Below are positions 1 to 9,632 of a stretch of 64,000 bases of DNA, one piece after another. A program made the translations under genes and the position numbers. The stretch comes from an uncultured Gammaproteobacteria bacterium. GTDB lineage: Bacteria > Pseudomonadota > Gammaproteobacteria > GCA-001735895. The stretch covers positions 1 to 64,000 of the forward strand of contig CAMYLU010000014.1 of NCBI GenBank assembly GCA_947259485.1, in the 5' to 3' direction. Every line of letters starts with the position of its first letter. Position 1 is the first letter of the stretch. A model generated the notes under the pieces. That model was given only the letters and a program-made list of their open reading frames with translations. It made no database searches and was not told the DNA's origin.

Positions 1-28
1 GTGGCCGTTCTCTGTCTTCGTGTCTAGT

Positions 29-925
29 CTAGCCAGCGTCTGCTTCCGAGAAATGATCGGTCAAATAGTCCAAGAAAACCCTGGCTTTAGCCGGCACGTA
101 TCTGCGATGCGGCATTAATGCGAAAATTGGCTGATCGACTGGCTTGTAGTCTTTCAAGAGGTGGACAAGGCGGCCACTTGTGATGTCTCTGGTCGCGAAA
201 TAGTTGCCTAGCAGAGCATATCCATAGCCTGTCAATGCGGCATTTCGAGCGGCGCTTGGAGAACTCACAATAAAATATTCGGGATTTTTAAAAGTAAGCA
301 GTTTTTTTTTGTAAATAAATTGATGCTCTCGTCCCCACTCGCCATTGATCTGACTAATGGAACGATGACGCTTTAAATCCCCGAGTGTTTTCGGTTTTCC
401 AAATCGTTCACAGTATTCGGGGGTTGCCACAAAAATCATTCGCTGGTTGTAAATTTTCTTTGCAACCAGCGTCGAGTCTTCCAGCGGTCCGACACGAATG
501 GCCACATCATAATGTTCCTCGATCATATCAACCACGCGATTGCTGATGTCGACTGAAATTCTGACATCCGGATAGCGCTCAAGAAATCCCGGGATCGCGG
601 GCGCCAGGCATTCGTTGCCAAATCCAGTAACGCTCGAGACGCGAAGTAAGCCGCGCGGTGAGTTATGACGCTCTCGGATCTGGCTTCTCAGTGATTCGAT
701 TTCGTCGAGAAGGCCAGCACTGTCTCGCAAGAAATCCAGTCCCGCATCGGTCGGTTGGACGCGTCGGGTGGTACGGTTTAACAATCTAACACCGAGGTCG
801 TTTTCGAGTTCGCCGACGATTCGACTAACCGAGGCCGTCGATAATCTCAGCTCCTTGGCGGCAGCGGTAAAACTCTCGAACCGGGCAACCTCACCAAATA
901 CACGAGTAGCATGAACGAATTCCAT
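29..925 (-). CDS. LysR-family transcriptional regulator
   Basis: A 298-aa protein with the usual LysR length and layout. An N-terminal winged helix-turn-helix spans about residues 1-60 (AAAKELRLSTASVSRIVGEL, then NRTTRRVQPTDAG). A periplasmic-binding-like effector domain follows from about residue 90. It resembles the large LysR group that controls divergent oxidoreductase or small enzyme genes, but the ligand cannot be read from sequence. The ATG at 925 is the natural start. The gene is divergent from the NTF2-like gene at 1039, with a palindrome-rich gap between them, so that gene or operon is the probable target. The family is certain; the target is inferred. Confidence 0.9.
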   Translation of the reverse strand: MEFVHATRVFGEVARFESFTAAAKELRLSTASVSRIVGELENDLGVRLLNRTTRRVQPTDAGLDFLRDSAGLLDEIESLRSQIRERHNSPRGLLRVSSVTGFGNECLAPAIPGFLERYPDVRISVDISNRVVDMIEEHYDVAIRVGPLEDSTLVAKKIYNQRMIFVATPEYCERFGKPKTLGDLKRHRSISQINGEWGREHQFIYKKKLLTFKNPEYFIVSSPSAARNAALTGYGYALLGNYFATRDITSGRLVHLLKDYKPVDQPIFALMPHRRYVPAKARVFLDYLTDHFSEADAG

Positions 926-942
926 AAAATCTTATTATTTCA

Positions 943-995
943 ATTATCAAGATAATCTTTTACAAAAATAACAGATTATCATGATTTTAGTAATC
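943..995. promoter_or_regulatory. Probable LysR operator/divergent promoter region
   Basis: The AT-rich gap between the LysR gene and the divergent NTF2-like gene holds a perfect 6+2+6 palindrome, ATTATC-AA-GATAAT (943-956). A second interrupted dyad, GATTA...TAATC, lies at 974-995. LysR regulators commonly bind such spaced dyads in divergent gaps. Binding by this particular regulator is inferred. Confidence 0.45.
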
Positions 996-1038
996 AGTTA
1001 AATTCCTATCTCAAGGCGGTACATTCGGAGGAGTAAAA

Positions 1039-1329
1039 ATGTCAGAGCGCACTAACAATCGAAGTGACTACGGAGAAGGCTGGGATACCTGGAACGCTGA
1101 TTTGCTGGTTTCATCCCTTGCAGATAACTTCGTATTCGACGACCCGGCCATGCCTGAACCCGTGACCAAAGCCAACATGGCGGGTTACATGAGGGGCTGG
1201 AAAGATCGAGTCAAGCAGCTTGGCGGAACCGGGGAGATTGGCAGTCGTGACCGCGTAACGATTGACGCAGATGGAGCGATCGTCTCTTGGCAGAACGCCA
1301 CGGACGGTTTGCGGACATTAGCACAATGA
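1039..1329 (+). CDS. Small NTF2/SnoaL-like protein
   Basis: A 96-aa protein with an SD sequence (GGAGG, about 1028) before the ATG. The pattern W..WNADLLVSSLADNFVFDDPAMPEPV and the later YMRGWKDRV suggest the cone-shaped NTF2/SnoaL fold, which is used by many small isomerases, cyclases and polyketide-modifying enzymes. At 96 aa it is shorter than the usual 120-140, so the last strands may be missing. No in-frame continuation was found. It is divergent from the LysR gene and followed by another NTF2-like gene at 1612. The fold is likely; the function is unknown. Confidence 0.6.
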   Translation: MSERTNNRSDYGEGWDTWNADLLVSSLADNFVFDDPAMPEPVTKANMAGYMRGWKDRVKQLGGTGEIGSRDRVTIDADGAIVSWQNATDGLRTLAQ

Positions 1330-1384
1330 ATGGTGCTGCTCAGAGCAGTGCCATCGGCAAAGGACAACATCTTAGGAGAGAGTC

Positions 1385-1537
1385 ATGGCGTTATCAGACA
1401 TGTTCATGGTAGTCCCTAATGCCGCAGCATCCGTGGCCATATGGTTCGTGGTGCTTGCGGTCATTCTTTATTTCGCGCGTCAGCTTTCCCCTGCACTTTT
1501 GCAGTTAAAGCTCGTTAGGCGCAGAATACCAATCTAA
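1385..1537 (+). CDS. Tiny single-pass membrane protein
   Basis: A 50-aa ORF with a good SD (TAGGAGAGA, about 1372-1380) a few bases before its ATG. It has one hydrophobic stretch (about residues 14-31, AASVAIWFVVLAVILYFA) followed by a basic tail ending LVRRRIPI. It sits between two NTF2-like genes in the same direction and may be co-transcribed. I recognise no family. Support is the ribosome site, the membrane segment and the fit in the gap. Confidence 0.4.
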   Translation: MALSDMFMVVPNAAASVAIWFVVLAVILYFARQLSPALLQLKLVRRRIPI

Positions 1538-1611
1538 GATGGGACGAGGAGAGGCATAGACGCCCGAACTAAGCCGCAAAAACATTTAAACCAACATGGG
1601 GGACAAACAGG

Positions 1612-1971
1612 ATGAGCTTAGCAGATATAGTTCAACGAGGCTGGGAGTGCGTGGGTACCGGGGACTTCGATACTTTGGTGGCAGACTATGTCGAAGATAT
1701 GGTTTTTATCATGCCCGGACAGACCAATATACTTGAGGGAAGGCAACCATTCCGCTCGGCACTGGACGGTCTCGGGGAGATTCTCCCTCCAGGTTTCGAA
1801 ATTACCGGGTTACGCCAGATAGAAGGGGAGAACGAAGTTGTGTCGATTATCGAGTGGAAATCTGAGAAGGTTGAAGACTCCCAGTCGACAGTGCTGTTCA
1901 AATTCAACGGTGACAAGATCTACGAGGAACGTTGGTTCATCGACACAGAACAATGGAAAAGCGCATTCTGA
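1612..1971 (+). CDS. NTF2/SnoaL-like family protein
   Basis: A 119-aa protein of normal NTF2-like length. It has an N-terminal helix (IVQRGWECVGTGDFDTLVADY), then EDMVFIMPGQTNILEGRQPF, and ends with the family-typical paired strands KFNGDKIYEERWFID. Proteins of this type are often small isomerases or ester cyclases, but no catalytic set can be assigned here. GGGGGACAAACAGG precedes the ATG. It is probably controlled with the upstream NTF2-like gene by the LysR regulator. Confidence 0.7.
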   Translation: MSLADIVQRGWECVGTGDFDTLVADYVEDMVFIMPGQTNILEGRQPFRSALDGLGEILPPGFEITGLRQIEGENEVVSIIEWKSEKVEDSQSTVLFKFNGDKIYEERWFIDTEQWKSAF

Positions 1972-2110
1972 GTCGTCTTCAATGTAGGTTTATGTTGGCG
2001 ATATAATCTGGCAACAAGTTAGCAACTCGGTTGCTATCTATAAAGAGGCTTGGAATGCAGTTCCAGGCAACTGCAGAGTCATTAATGACCACTCCTCCAG
2101 CGGCTGCTAC

Positions 2111-2204
2111 TGGCCGGAGATTGCCTCCTGCCAGGGATTCATGAGCGTCTCCTTTGGAGAAAGCTGACGCTCAGGATCGATTTCTCAGCGGCGATTTACG
2201 ACCC
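2111..2204. repeat. 94-bp imperfect direct repeat, copy 1
   Basis: It matches 2323-2416 without gaps at an offset of exactly 212 bp. Each copy can fold into two hairpins: CTGGC-C-GGAG-ATTG-CCTCC-T-GCCAG at the left, and AGCGTCTCC-TTT-GGAGAAAGCT with a small internal mismatch at the right. It is probably an interspersed palindromic element of the REP/BIME kind. Confidence 0.7.
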
Positions 2205-2236
2205 AACTGAGACTCCCGTGCCATCAAAATAGCGTC

Positions 2237-2256
2237 ATTCCCGCGCAAGCGGGAAT
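2237..2256. repeat. Palindromic element, GCGGGAAT type
   Basis: ATTCCCGC-GCAA-GCGGGAAT: an 8-bp stem closed by a GNRA-type loop. It lies in a CGTCATTCCCGC... context, a form of interspersed palindrome common in proteobacterial genomes. Confidence 0.6.
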
Positions 2257-2280
2257 CTTATAACACGCCGTCATTGCAAG

Positions 2281-2300
2281 ATCCCCGCTTCCGCGGGGAT
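2281..2300. repeat. Palindromic element, GCGGGGAT type
   Basis: ATCCCCGC-TTCC-GCGGGGAT followed by GACACC: an 8-bp stem closely related to the palindrome 44 bp upstream but in opposite orientation. The pair looks like a mosaic of one palindromic repeat family. Confidence 0.6.
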
Positions 2301-2322
2301 GACACCAAGTGGCGTCCGCTTC

Positions 2323-2416
2323 TGGCCGGAGATTGCCTCCCGCCAGGGTTTTATGAGCGTCTCCTTTGGAGAAAGCTGACGTTCAATCACGATGAATCAG
2401 CGGCGATTCCCGACCC
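2323..2416. repeat. 94-bp imperfect direct repeat, copy 2
   Basis: Second copy of the element at 2111-2204. Both predicted hairpin stems are kept, and several of the differences fall in unpaired positions. A short third fragment (GCGTCTGCTTTGGAGAAAAC) is at 4301-4320. Confidence 0.7.
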
Positions 2417-2446
2417 TGAACGGACTCTGGATGAAAGAAGAACGAT

Positions 2447-2494
2447 ATGGTGACAGTTAAATTATCTGACAGAAATTAAGTTAACGGTCACCAT
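2447..2494. repeat. 14-bp inverted repeat with 20-nt loop
   Basis: ATGGTGACAGTTAA (2447-2460) pairs with TTAACGGTCACCAT (2481-2494) at 13 of 14 positions around an AT-rich 20-nt loop. It lies about 200 bp upstream of the protease gene. It could be an operator, a transcript hairpin, or a remnant of mobile-element ends. No ORF lies inside. Confidence 0.55.
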
Positions 2495-2692
2495 AATTTC
2501 GGTCTATTAAAAATAGACTCCGCCATCTTCCAGAAAAAGCAATACAAAGAAAATAATAGGAGGTTCGGTTCAACAAACTTCCGCAGATCACGAACAAAAA
2601 AATACTCTGCTTTAACTATACTCTTAGCAACCCGCCGGTAAGGTCGGGTTCGATTTTGTGAAATCTTCGTATGAGTACTCAGGTGCAGGGGA

Positions 2693-4192
2693 ATGAAAAA
2701 CATGAATAAGGCGTTGCGTTGTTCATTGGCCATATTGGTTATTGCGACTTTTTTTGGCGCGCAAACAATCCACGCCAAGGTGTATAGGTGGGTTGACGAA
2801 AATGGCAAGGTGCACTTCACCGATACACCGCCTCCCAAGCAACTCAAGGAGGAAGCCGAAGTCGTCAAAATCAAGCCAAAAAAGACGACGTCAGCTGCTA
2901 AATTCCCTGCGGTCGTGAAACTTGCGCCGATTAAAAACTCTGCCGTGGGCGACGCCAAGACGGTGATACTCGAGCACCTGTCATTTGAACTCAAGGAAAA
3001 GAATGTTGACGAAAACGCGCTCGGCAAGACGTATAAATATACGCGGGATGCAAATGCAAGAGTTTCGAAATTACGTCAGAGTGATAAAGCCCCGTCATCG
3101 GCCCTGCCTTGTATTTTAGAGGGTAACCTGACGCTCAATAATGCGAAATATATCGCCAAGCAGGTAGATTTCAGAGAGCCTTTCGATGAAATCTTTGAGG
3201 ACAATGGCTACGCTGTCGCCACCGATAAGACCTTTGCCATGCAGGAAAACACGAGTGTCGATTTAAGCCTGGCGGCAGTCGTCACTGATATTCGTCTGTC
3301 ACATTGCGGTAGCAGGACTTCGTCGAATCTTCGGACATTCACACAAAATTCCACATACCTGAAAATCGAGTGGACGGTGTTCGATAACCTCGCGCGAAAG
3401 GTTGTTTTCAAAACCACAACGGAAGGTATTGATAATAAATTCAAGAAGTCGCCAAGGTATAATGGCGCTGCCATCAGCGCTGCGCATGCTTTTCGCCAGG
3501 CTACTGAACATTTACTCGCTCAACAGGAGTTTGTCGACCTCCTGCTGGCAAGCTCCATAGTCGAAACGAGTTATTCAGATACAGGCATTAGCACCAATGA
3601 CATCAATGTTGTTCATGGAAATTCGAATACGAAATTCGTTAGCAAAACCGGCAAAATCGAAAAAGCCTCGGTGACGATAAGAACCGTGGGTGGACATGGC
3701 AGTGGTTTCGTAATCTCCGCACCAGGCTACGTTTTAACCAATCAACACGTGGTTGCGCAGAACCGAGAGGTCATTGTCATCATGGGCGGCAAGGAGCAGC
3801 GCGCAGTGGTTGTGCGTAGCGATGCCGGCAGGGATGTGGCTCTGTTGAAACTCAAAAAACCTGTCGATGCCGAGCCGATGCAAATTGATACAAGCGAGGT
3901 GAGCCTGGGCGAAGAAATTTATGTTGTGGGTACACCTTTGGATGAGCAGCTCGATTTTTCCATCAGTCGCGGCATTATTTCTGCCAGGAGAATTATGGAC
4001 GAGCGAAACTATTACCAGACCGACGCCGCGATTAACCCCGGCAATTCGGGCGGGCCTGTATTCAATAGTTCAGGCAACGTCATTGGCATCACAGTGGCTA
4101 GCCTTCTTACAAAGGATGGCGCCTCTCGGAATATCAACTATGTCATACCGATACTCGATGCGCTCGATGCCCTGAACATCGCAACGAAATGA
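2693..4192 (+). CDS. DUF4124 plus trypsin-like serine protease, exported
   Basis: A 499-aa protein. Residues 1-28 form a signal peptide (ending TIHAK). A DUF4124 module follows (YRWVDENGKVHFTDTPPP), a small domain common on gammaproteobacterial envelope proteins. The middle, about residues 100-320, is not recognised. Residues 325-490 form a chymotrypsin-fold protease of the HtrA/Do kind with an intact triad: His352 (TNQHVV), Asp381 (GRDVALLK) and Ser452 (NPGNSGGP). No PDZ domain follows, unlike DegP. It most likely acts in the periplasm. No operon partner is evident; it is flanked by the repeat-rich gap and by an orphan gene on the other strand. Confidence 0.85.
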   Translation: MKNMNKALRCSLAILVIATFFGAQTIHAKVYRWVDENGKVHFTDTPPPKQLKEEAEVVKIKPKKTTSAAKFPAVVKLAPIKNSAVGDAKTVILEHLSFELKEKNVDENALGKTYKYTRDANARVSKLRQSDKAPSSALPCILEGNLTLNNAKYIAKQVDFREPFDEIFEDNGYAVATDKTFAMQENTSVDLSLAAVVTDIRLSHCGSRTSSNLRTFTQNSTYLKIEWTVFDNLARKVVFKTTTEGIDNKFKKSPRYNGAAISAAHAFRQATEHLLAQQEFVDLLLASSIVETSYSDTGISTNDINVVHGNSNTKFVSKTGKIEKASVTIRTVGGHGSGFVISAPGYVLTNQHVVAQNREVIVIMGGKEQRAVVVRSDAGRDVALLKLKKPVDAEPMQIDTSEVSLGEEIYVVGTPLDEQLDFSISRGIISARRIMDERNYYQTDAAINPGNSGGPVFNSSGNVIGITVASLLTKDGASRNINYVIPILDALDALNIATK

Positions 4193-4374
4193 TGGCAGCG
4201 TACCGAACTCTGAAAATTCACTGAAGTGACGCGCTCGGGATATCCATGTAATTGAAGGTCCATTCATGGCCGAAGGTCGCCCCTGGTGAGAAGTTTTTCA
4301 GCGTCTGCTTTGGAGAAAACAAAAGCCCAGAATTCAAGTCTAGGTAGCAGCTAGTAAAGGGTACCAGTTAAATC

Positions 4375-4908
4375 TTATTCACAAACTGAGAGGTCCTGAA
4401 ATTCTGCATGCGTTCCATTTTCATTGTGCGTTAGCACGATAGTTTCAAATTCATTTAAATCCCATATAAAAGAAATATCGACATGTTCCCAATTGCCGGC
4501 TTCCCAATTATCTGCTGCATAATTTAACGGGGTGGGATCCCCGTACCTGCTTTCATATTTTTCTTTTGTTTTAACAAATGCCTGGAGCGAATCATCAAGG
4601 TCATATTGCATTAAATATAATTTTTGAGGTGTGGAGCAATAGTTTAAATTGTATTTTTTTTTGTTGTCTTCGGGACCGGCATACATTTGCCGTGAACCGT
4701 CAGTCACAACTAAAAACTCATTTTCAGACAGGTATCTAATGGCATCGAAACGACTAATACCGCTTTTAAAGCCGTACGCAATCCATGCCTTGCCCTGGCT
4801 GGAAATAATCAGCATGGTAATCAGTATAAGTATTCTTGTTTTATTACAACTGCCAATCGCGTTGCCGATTCTTTTCATAAGTTTCATCACGCCGGACTTC
4901 AATATCAA
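4375..4908 (-). CDS. Unrecognised secreted or membrane-anchored protein
   Basis: A 177-aa ORF that I do not recognise. A basic start (KLMKRIGNAIGSCNKTR) and one hydrophobic stretch (ILILITMLIISSQGKAW) indicate a signal peptide or N-anchor. The start could be the first ATG (4908) or the internal Met8/Met11. The rest is soluble-looking, rich in Asn, Tyr and Asp, with two Cys (YCSTP, LSVCE) that could form a disulfide. The DNA is visibly more AT-rich than the flanking housekeeping genes, suggesting acquisition. It is alone on its strand between the protease gene and tRNA-Leu. Confidence 0.55.
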   Translation of the reverse strand: MILKSGVMKLMKRIGNAIGSCNKTRILILITMLIISSQGKAWIAYGFKSGISRFDAIRYLSENEFLVVTDGSRQMYAGPEDNKKKYNLNYCSTPQKLYLMQYDLDDSLQAFVKTKEKYESRYGDPTPLNYAADNWEAGNWEHVDISFIWDLNEFETIVLTHNENGTHAEFQDLSVCE

Positions 4909-5010
4909 CCAGTTGCCTCCATGCCTATCTTGACCTTAGTTGTGTTTATCATCGCAAACGTGCCGGATTTGAGTTACAACGTAAAAGTGCAAGAAATGTT
5001 GATATAGCTA

Positions 5011-5097
5011 TGGTACCGGGGGGGGGACTCGAACCCCCAAGGTGTTACCACCAGCGGATTTTGAATCCGCCGCGTCTACCAGTTCCGCCACCCCGGC
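5011..5097 (-). tRNA. tRNA-Leu (anticodon CAA)
   Basis: Read on the minus strand, the 87-nt gene starts GCCGGGGTGGCGGAACTGGT and ends with an encoded CCA. The anticodon arm is GCGGA-TTCAAAA-TCCGC with CAA in the middle, reading UUG. The long variable arm (GGTGGTAACACC region) is typical of leucine tRNAs, and the T arm GGGGGTTCGAGTCCCCC is perfect. The acceptor has a G1-U72 wobble, as in some E. coli leucine tRNAs. Confidence 0.96.
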
Positions 5098-5108
5098 AAG
5101 GAGCGCGC

Positions 5109-5114
5109 ATTCTA
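5109..5114 (-). promoter_or_regulatory. Candidate -10 of the tRNA-Leu promoter
   Basis: On the minus strand TAGAAT is followed by a GC-rich run (GCGCGC) just before the tRNA 5' end. A GC-rich discriminator is typical of stringently controlled stable-RNA promoters. No clear -35 was found, so the call is tentative. Confidence 0.35.
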
Positions 5115-5179
5115 ATTCAAAATATATCCAAGTGGTAGCCTAAGCGTTATGATACGCCGTTTTTTAAACTAACCTGACG

Positions 5180-7320
<2,141 letters not shown>

Positions 7321-7341
7321 CCCGAATTTACCCTTTCCGCC

Positions 7342-7370
7342 TTGTGGGTTAACCATCCTAGTGCCATAAT
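7342..7370 (+). promoter_or_regulatory. Candidate sigma-70 promoter of yajC-secD-secF
   Basis: TTGTGG (7342-7347), a 17-bp spacer, then CATAAT (7365-7370), about 60 bp before the yajC ATG. Spacing is ideal and the -10 matches five of six. This would let the Sec genes be transcribed independently of queA-tgt. Confidence 0.45.
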
Positions 7371-7429
7371 ACGCGCCGCTCAGGGTAGGGCCCTGGGCCG
7401 GTAAATCGAAAACCAAAGGTAGATTAAAA

Positions 7430-7756
7430 ATGAGTTTCTTTATAAGTGATGCGATGGCACAAGATGGCGGGGGGCAAGCAGGCACCCTGGAGTTGATTCT
7501 GCCGTTACTGCTGATGTTCGGTATATTCTACTTCCTGTTAATCCGTCCCCAGCAGAAGAAAGCCAAGGAACACAAAACCATGGTTGAGGCACTCGGCAAG
7601 GGCGATGAAATCATTACTAACGGCGGGCTTCTGGCCAAGATTACCGAAGTCGACGATAATTTCCTGACCTGCAAAATTTCGGATAACGTCGAGGTCAAGG
7701 TTCAACGTCACGCGATCGCTTCGGTACTGCCCAAGGGCACGATCAAGAACCTGTAA
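7430..7756 (+). CDS. yajC: Preprotein translocase subunit YajC
   Basis: A 108-aa inner-membrane protein. A short N-terminal segment precedes one transmembrane helix (about 22-40, LELILPLLLMFGIFYFLLIR), then the family hallmark RPQQKKAKEH and a small soluble domain (LGKGDEIITNGGLLAKI). It forms a complex with SecD and SecF, which aid protein export. Only five bases separate it from secD. Confidence 0.97.
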   Translation: MSFFISDAMAQDGGGQAGTLELILPLLLMFGIFYFLLIRPQQKKAKEHKTMVEALGKGDEIITNGGLLAKITEVDDNFLTCKISDNVEVKVQRHAIASVLPKGTIKNL

Positions 7757-7761
7757 TCACG

Positions 7762-9630
7762 ATGGTCAATCGTTATGCTCCCTGGAGATATATTCTCCTC
7801 ATCCTGATTATTGCCATTGGGGCGGTCTACGCTGCGCCCAATCTCTATGGCGAGGATCCGGCGCTGCAGATTACCCATCGGGTAAATCTCGTCGATGAAG
7901 GTGAATTGAACAATATCAGGAGCACGCTTGAAACCGAGGCTATCGATTTTCGCTCCCTAGAGCTCGACGGAAACAATGTGCTGGTCCGCTTTGACTCGGA
8001 AGAAGCACAACTAAAGGCGGCGACACAGGTGCGCGAGGCCTTGTATGCGAGTGATCGTCGCTACAGCATCGCCCTCAATCTTGCACCGGCTACCCCCGAC
8101 TGGCTCACCGCGCTGAGTGCGTTACCGATGTATCTCGGGCTGGATTTGCGCGGCGGAGTGCATTTCCTGATGGAAGTCGATATGGAATCCGCGATCCAGA
8201 AATCACTCGAGCGTGCAGCCGGCGAGCTGCGCAGTTTCATGCGCGAGGAAAAAATTCGCTACAAGGCGGTGCAGGCTACCGCGAAAAAAGTAAGTATACG
8301 CTTTGGCACTCCTGAAGATCGTGATGCGGCTAGATTGCTACTGGAAGAAGAATACCGCGACTTCGTGATTGCCGATAGTAATGATGACCGCAGTTGGTTT
8401 GTCGATATCAGCTTCAATCCTACCGCACTTGACGAGGAAAGGCGTTCCGCGATCGAACAGAATATATCCACGCTGAAGAATCGGGTCAACGAGCTCGGTG
8501 TTGCTGAACCGGTGATACAGCGCCAGGGTGCGGAGCGTGTCGTGGTGCAACTCCCCGGGGTACAGGACACCGTCAGGGCAAAGGAAATCCTCGGCGCCAC
8601 CGCGACCCTGGAATTTCGTCTTGTACATGGCAGCTTTGCAGAATGGAGCGCAGCACAGGCTAACGGCAAAGCCCCGATTGGTACCCGGCTCTATACGCAA
8701 AGCGATGGTACTCCAGTTTTACTGAAACGCAGTGTCATTGTAACGGGTGACCAGATTGTTGGCGCCGCCTCGGGTATTGATCAGCAAAGTGGTACGCCGG
8801 ATGTCACCATCACCATGAATGCCAAGGGCGCGGATCGTATGGCCAAGATCACACGCGAAAATATCGGTAAACCAATGGGCGTGGTTTTCATCGAGGATAA
8901 GTTCGAATTTCGCGATGTGGAAGGGGAAAAGCGGCGTATTCGAACCACTGAATCACAGGTCATTAATGTTGCCACGATTCGCGATCAACTCAGCAAGCGA
9001 TTTCATATCACCGGGCTCGACAGCACCCGTGAGGCACGCGACCTGGCCTTGCTACTCCGTGCCGGCGCATTGCGCGCACCGATGGTCATCGTCGAAGAGC
9101 GCACAGTGGGTCCGAGCCTGGGACAGGAAAATATAGATCGCGGGTTCCTGTCGGTGGTGGTGGGGTTTGTGCTGGTGCTGGTTTTCATGGCCGTGTATTA
9201 CAAGTTATTCGGGCTGGTTGCGAATCTCGCCCTTAGCCTTAACCTGGTATTCATGGTGGCGATATTGTCGATATTCCAGGCCACCCTGACGTTGCCCGGG
9301 ATTGCCGGTATTGTATTGACCGTGGGTATGGCGGTCGACGCTAACGTATTGATTTTCGAAAGAATTCGAGAGGAAATTCGACTCGGAAATACGCCCCAGG
9401 CGGCCATTTATGTCGGTTACGAAAAGGCCTTCGGAACGATCGCGGACGCCAATATCACAACCTTCATTGCGGCAATCGTATTATTCGGTTTCGGCACCGG
9501 TCCGATCCAGGGTTTTGCGGTCACACTGATGATCGGCATCGTGTCGTCGATGTTCACCGCGATTTTTGGTACGCGAGCGGTGATCAACCTGATTTACGGC
9601 CGTAAGCAGGTCACCCGGTTGGCAATTTGA
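7762..9630 (+). CDS. secD: Protein-export membrane protein SecD
   Basis: A 622-aa protein. It has one N-terminal transmembrane helix, a large periplasmic P1 region (about 30-440) starting with the conserved LGLDLRGGVHFLMEV, and five C-terminal helices of the RND-like domain, including TVGMAVDANVLIFERIREE. With SecF it uses the proton gradient to pull preproteins through SecYEG. The length matches E. coli SecD (615). The stop overlaps a possible TTG start of secF. Confidence 0.98.
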   Translation: MVNRYAPWRYILLILIIAIGAVYAAPNLYGEDPALQITHRVNLVDEGELNNIRSTLETEAIDFRSLELDGNNVLVRFDSEEAQLKAATQVREALYASDRRYSIALNLAPATPDWLTALSALPMYLGLDLRGGVHFLMEVDMESAIQKSLERAAGELRSFMREEKIRYKAVQATAKKVSIRFGTPEDRDAARLLLEEEYRDFVIADSNDDRSWFVDISFNPTALDEERRSAIEQNISTLKNRVNELGVAEPVIQRQGAERVVVQLPGVQDTVRAKEILGATATLEFRLVHGSFAEWSAAQANGKAPIGTRLYTQSDGTPVLLKRSVIVTGDQIVGAASGIDQQSGTPDVTITMNAKGADRMAKITRENIGKPMGVVFIEDKFEFRDVEGEKRRIRTTESQVINVATIRDQLSKRFHITGLDSTREARDLALLLRAGALRAPMVIVEERTVGPSLGQENIDRGFLSVVVGFVLVLVFMAVYYKLFGLVANLALSLNLVFMVAILSIFQATLTLPGIAGIVLTVGMAVDANVLIFERIREEIRLGNTPQAAIYVGYEKAFGTIADANITTFIAAIVLFGFGTGPIQGFAVTLMIGIVSSMFTAIFGTRAVINLIYGRKQVTRLAI

Positions 9631-9632
9631 TT

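Larger units (their letters stand above)
1972..2692. other. 721-bp gene-free interval with structured repeats
   Basis: No convincing coding frame on either strand. The minus-strand ORF running through the right end is a shadow of the protease gene. The interval holds two copies of a 94-bp hairpin-forming repeat, two GC-rich palindromes between them, a long inverted repeat (2447-2494) and a short hairpin (2502-2518, GTCTATT-AAA-AATAGAC). The right third is AT-rich and would contain the promoter of the protease gene. Confidence 0.7.

Noticed and set aside
2488-3027. 179-aa minus-strand ORF over the protease start
   Set aside because: Antisense of the protease N-terminus and its promoter; no family and no SD.
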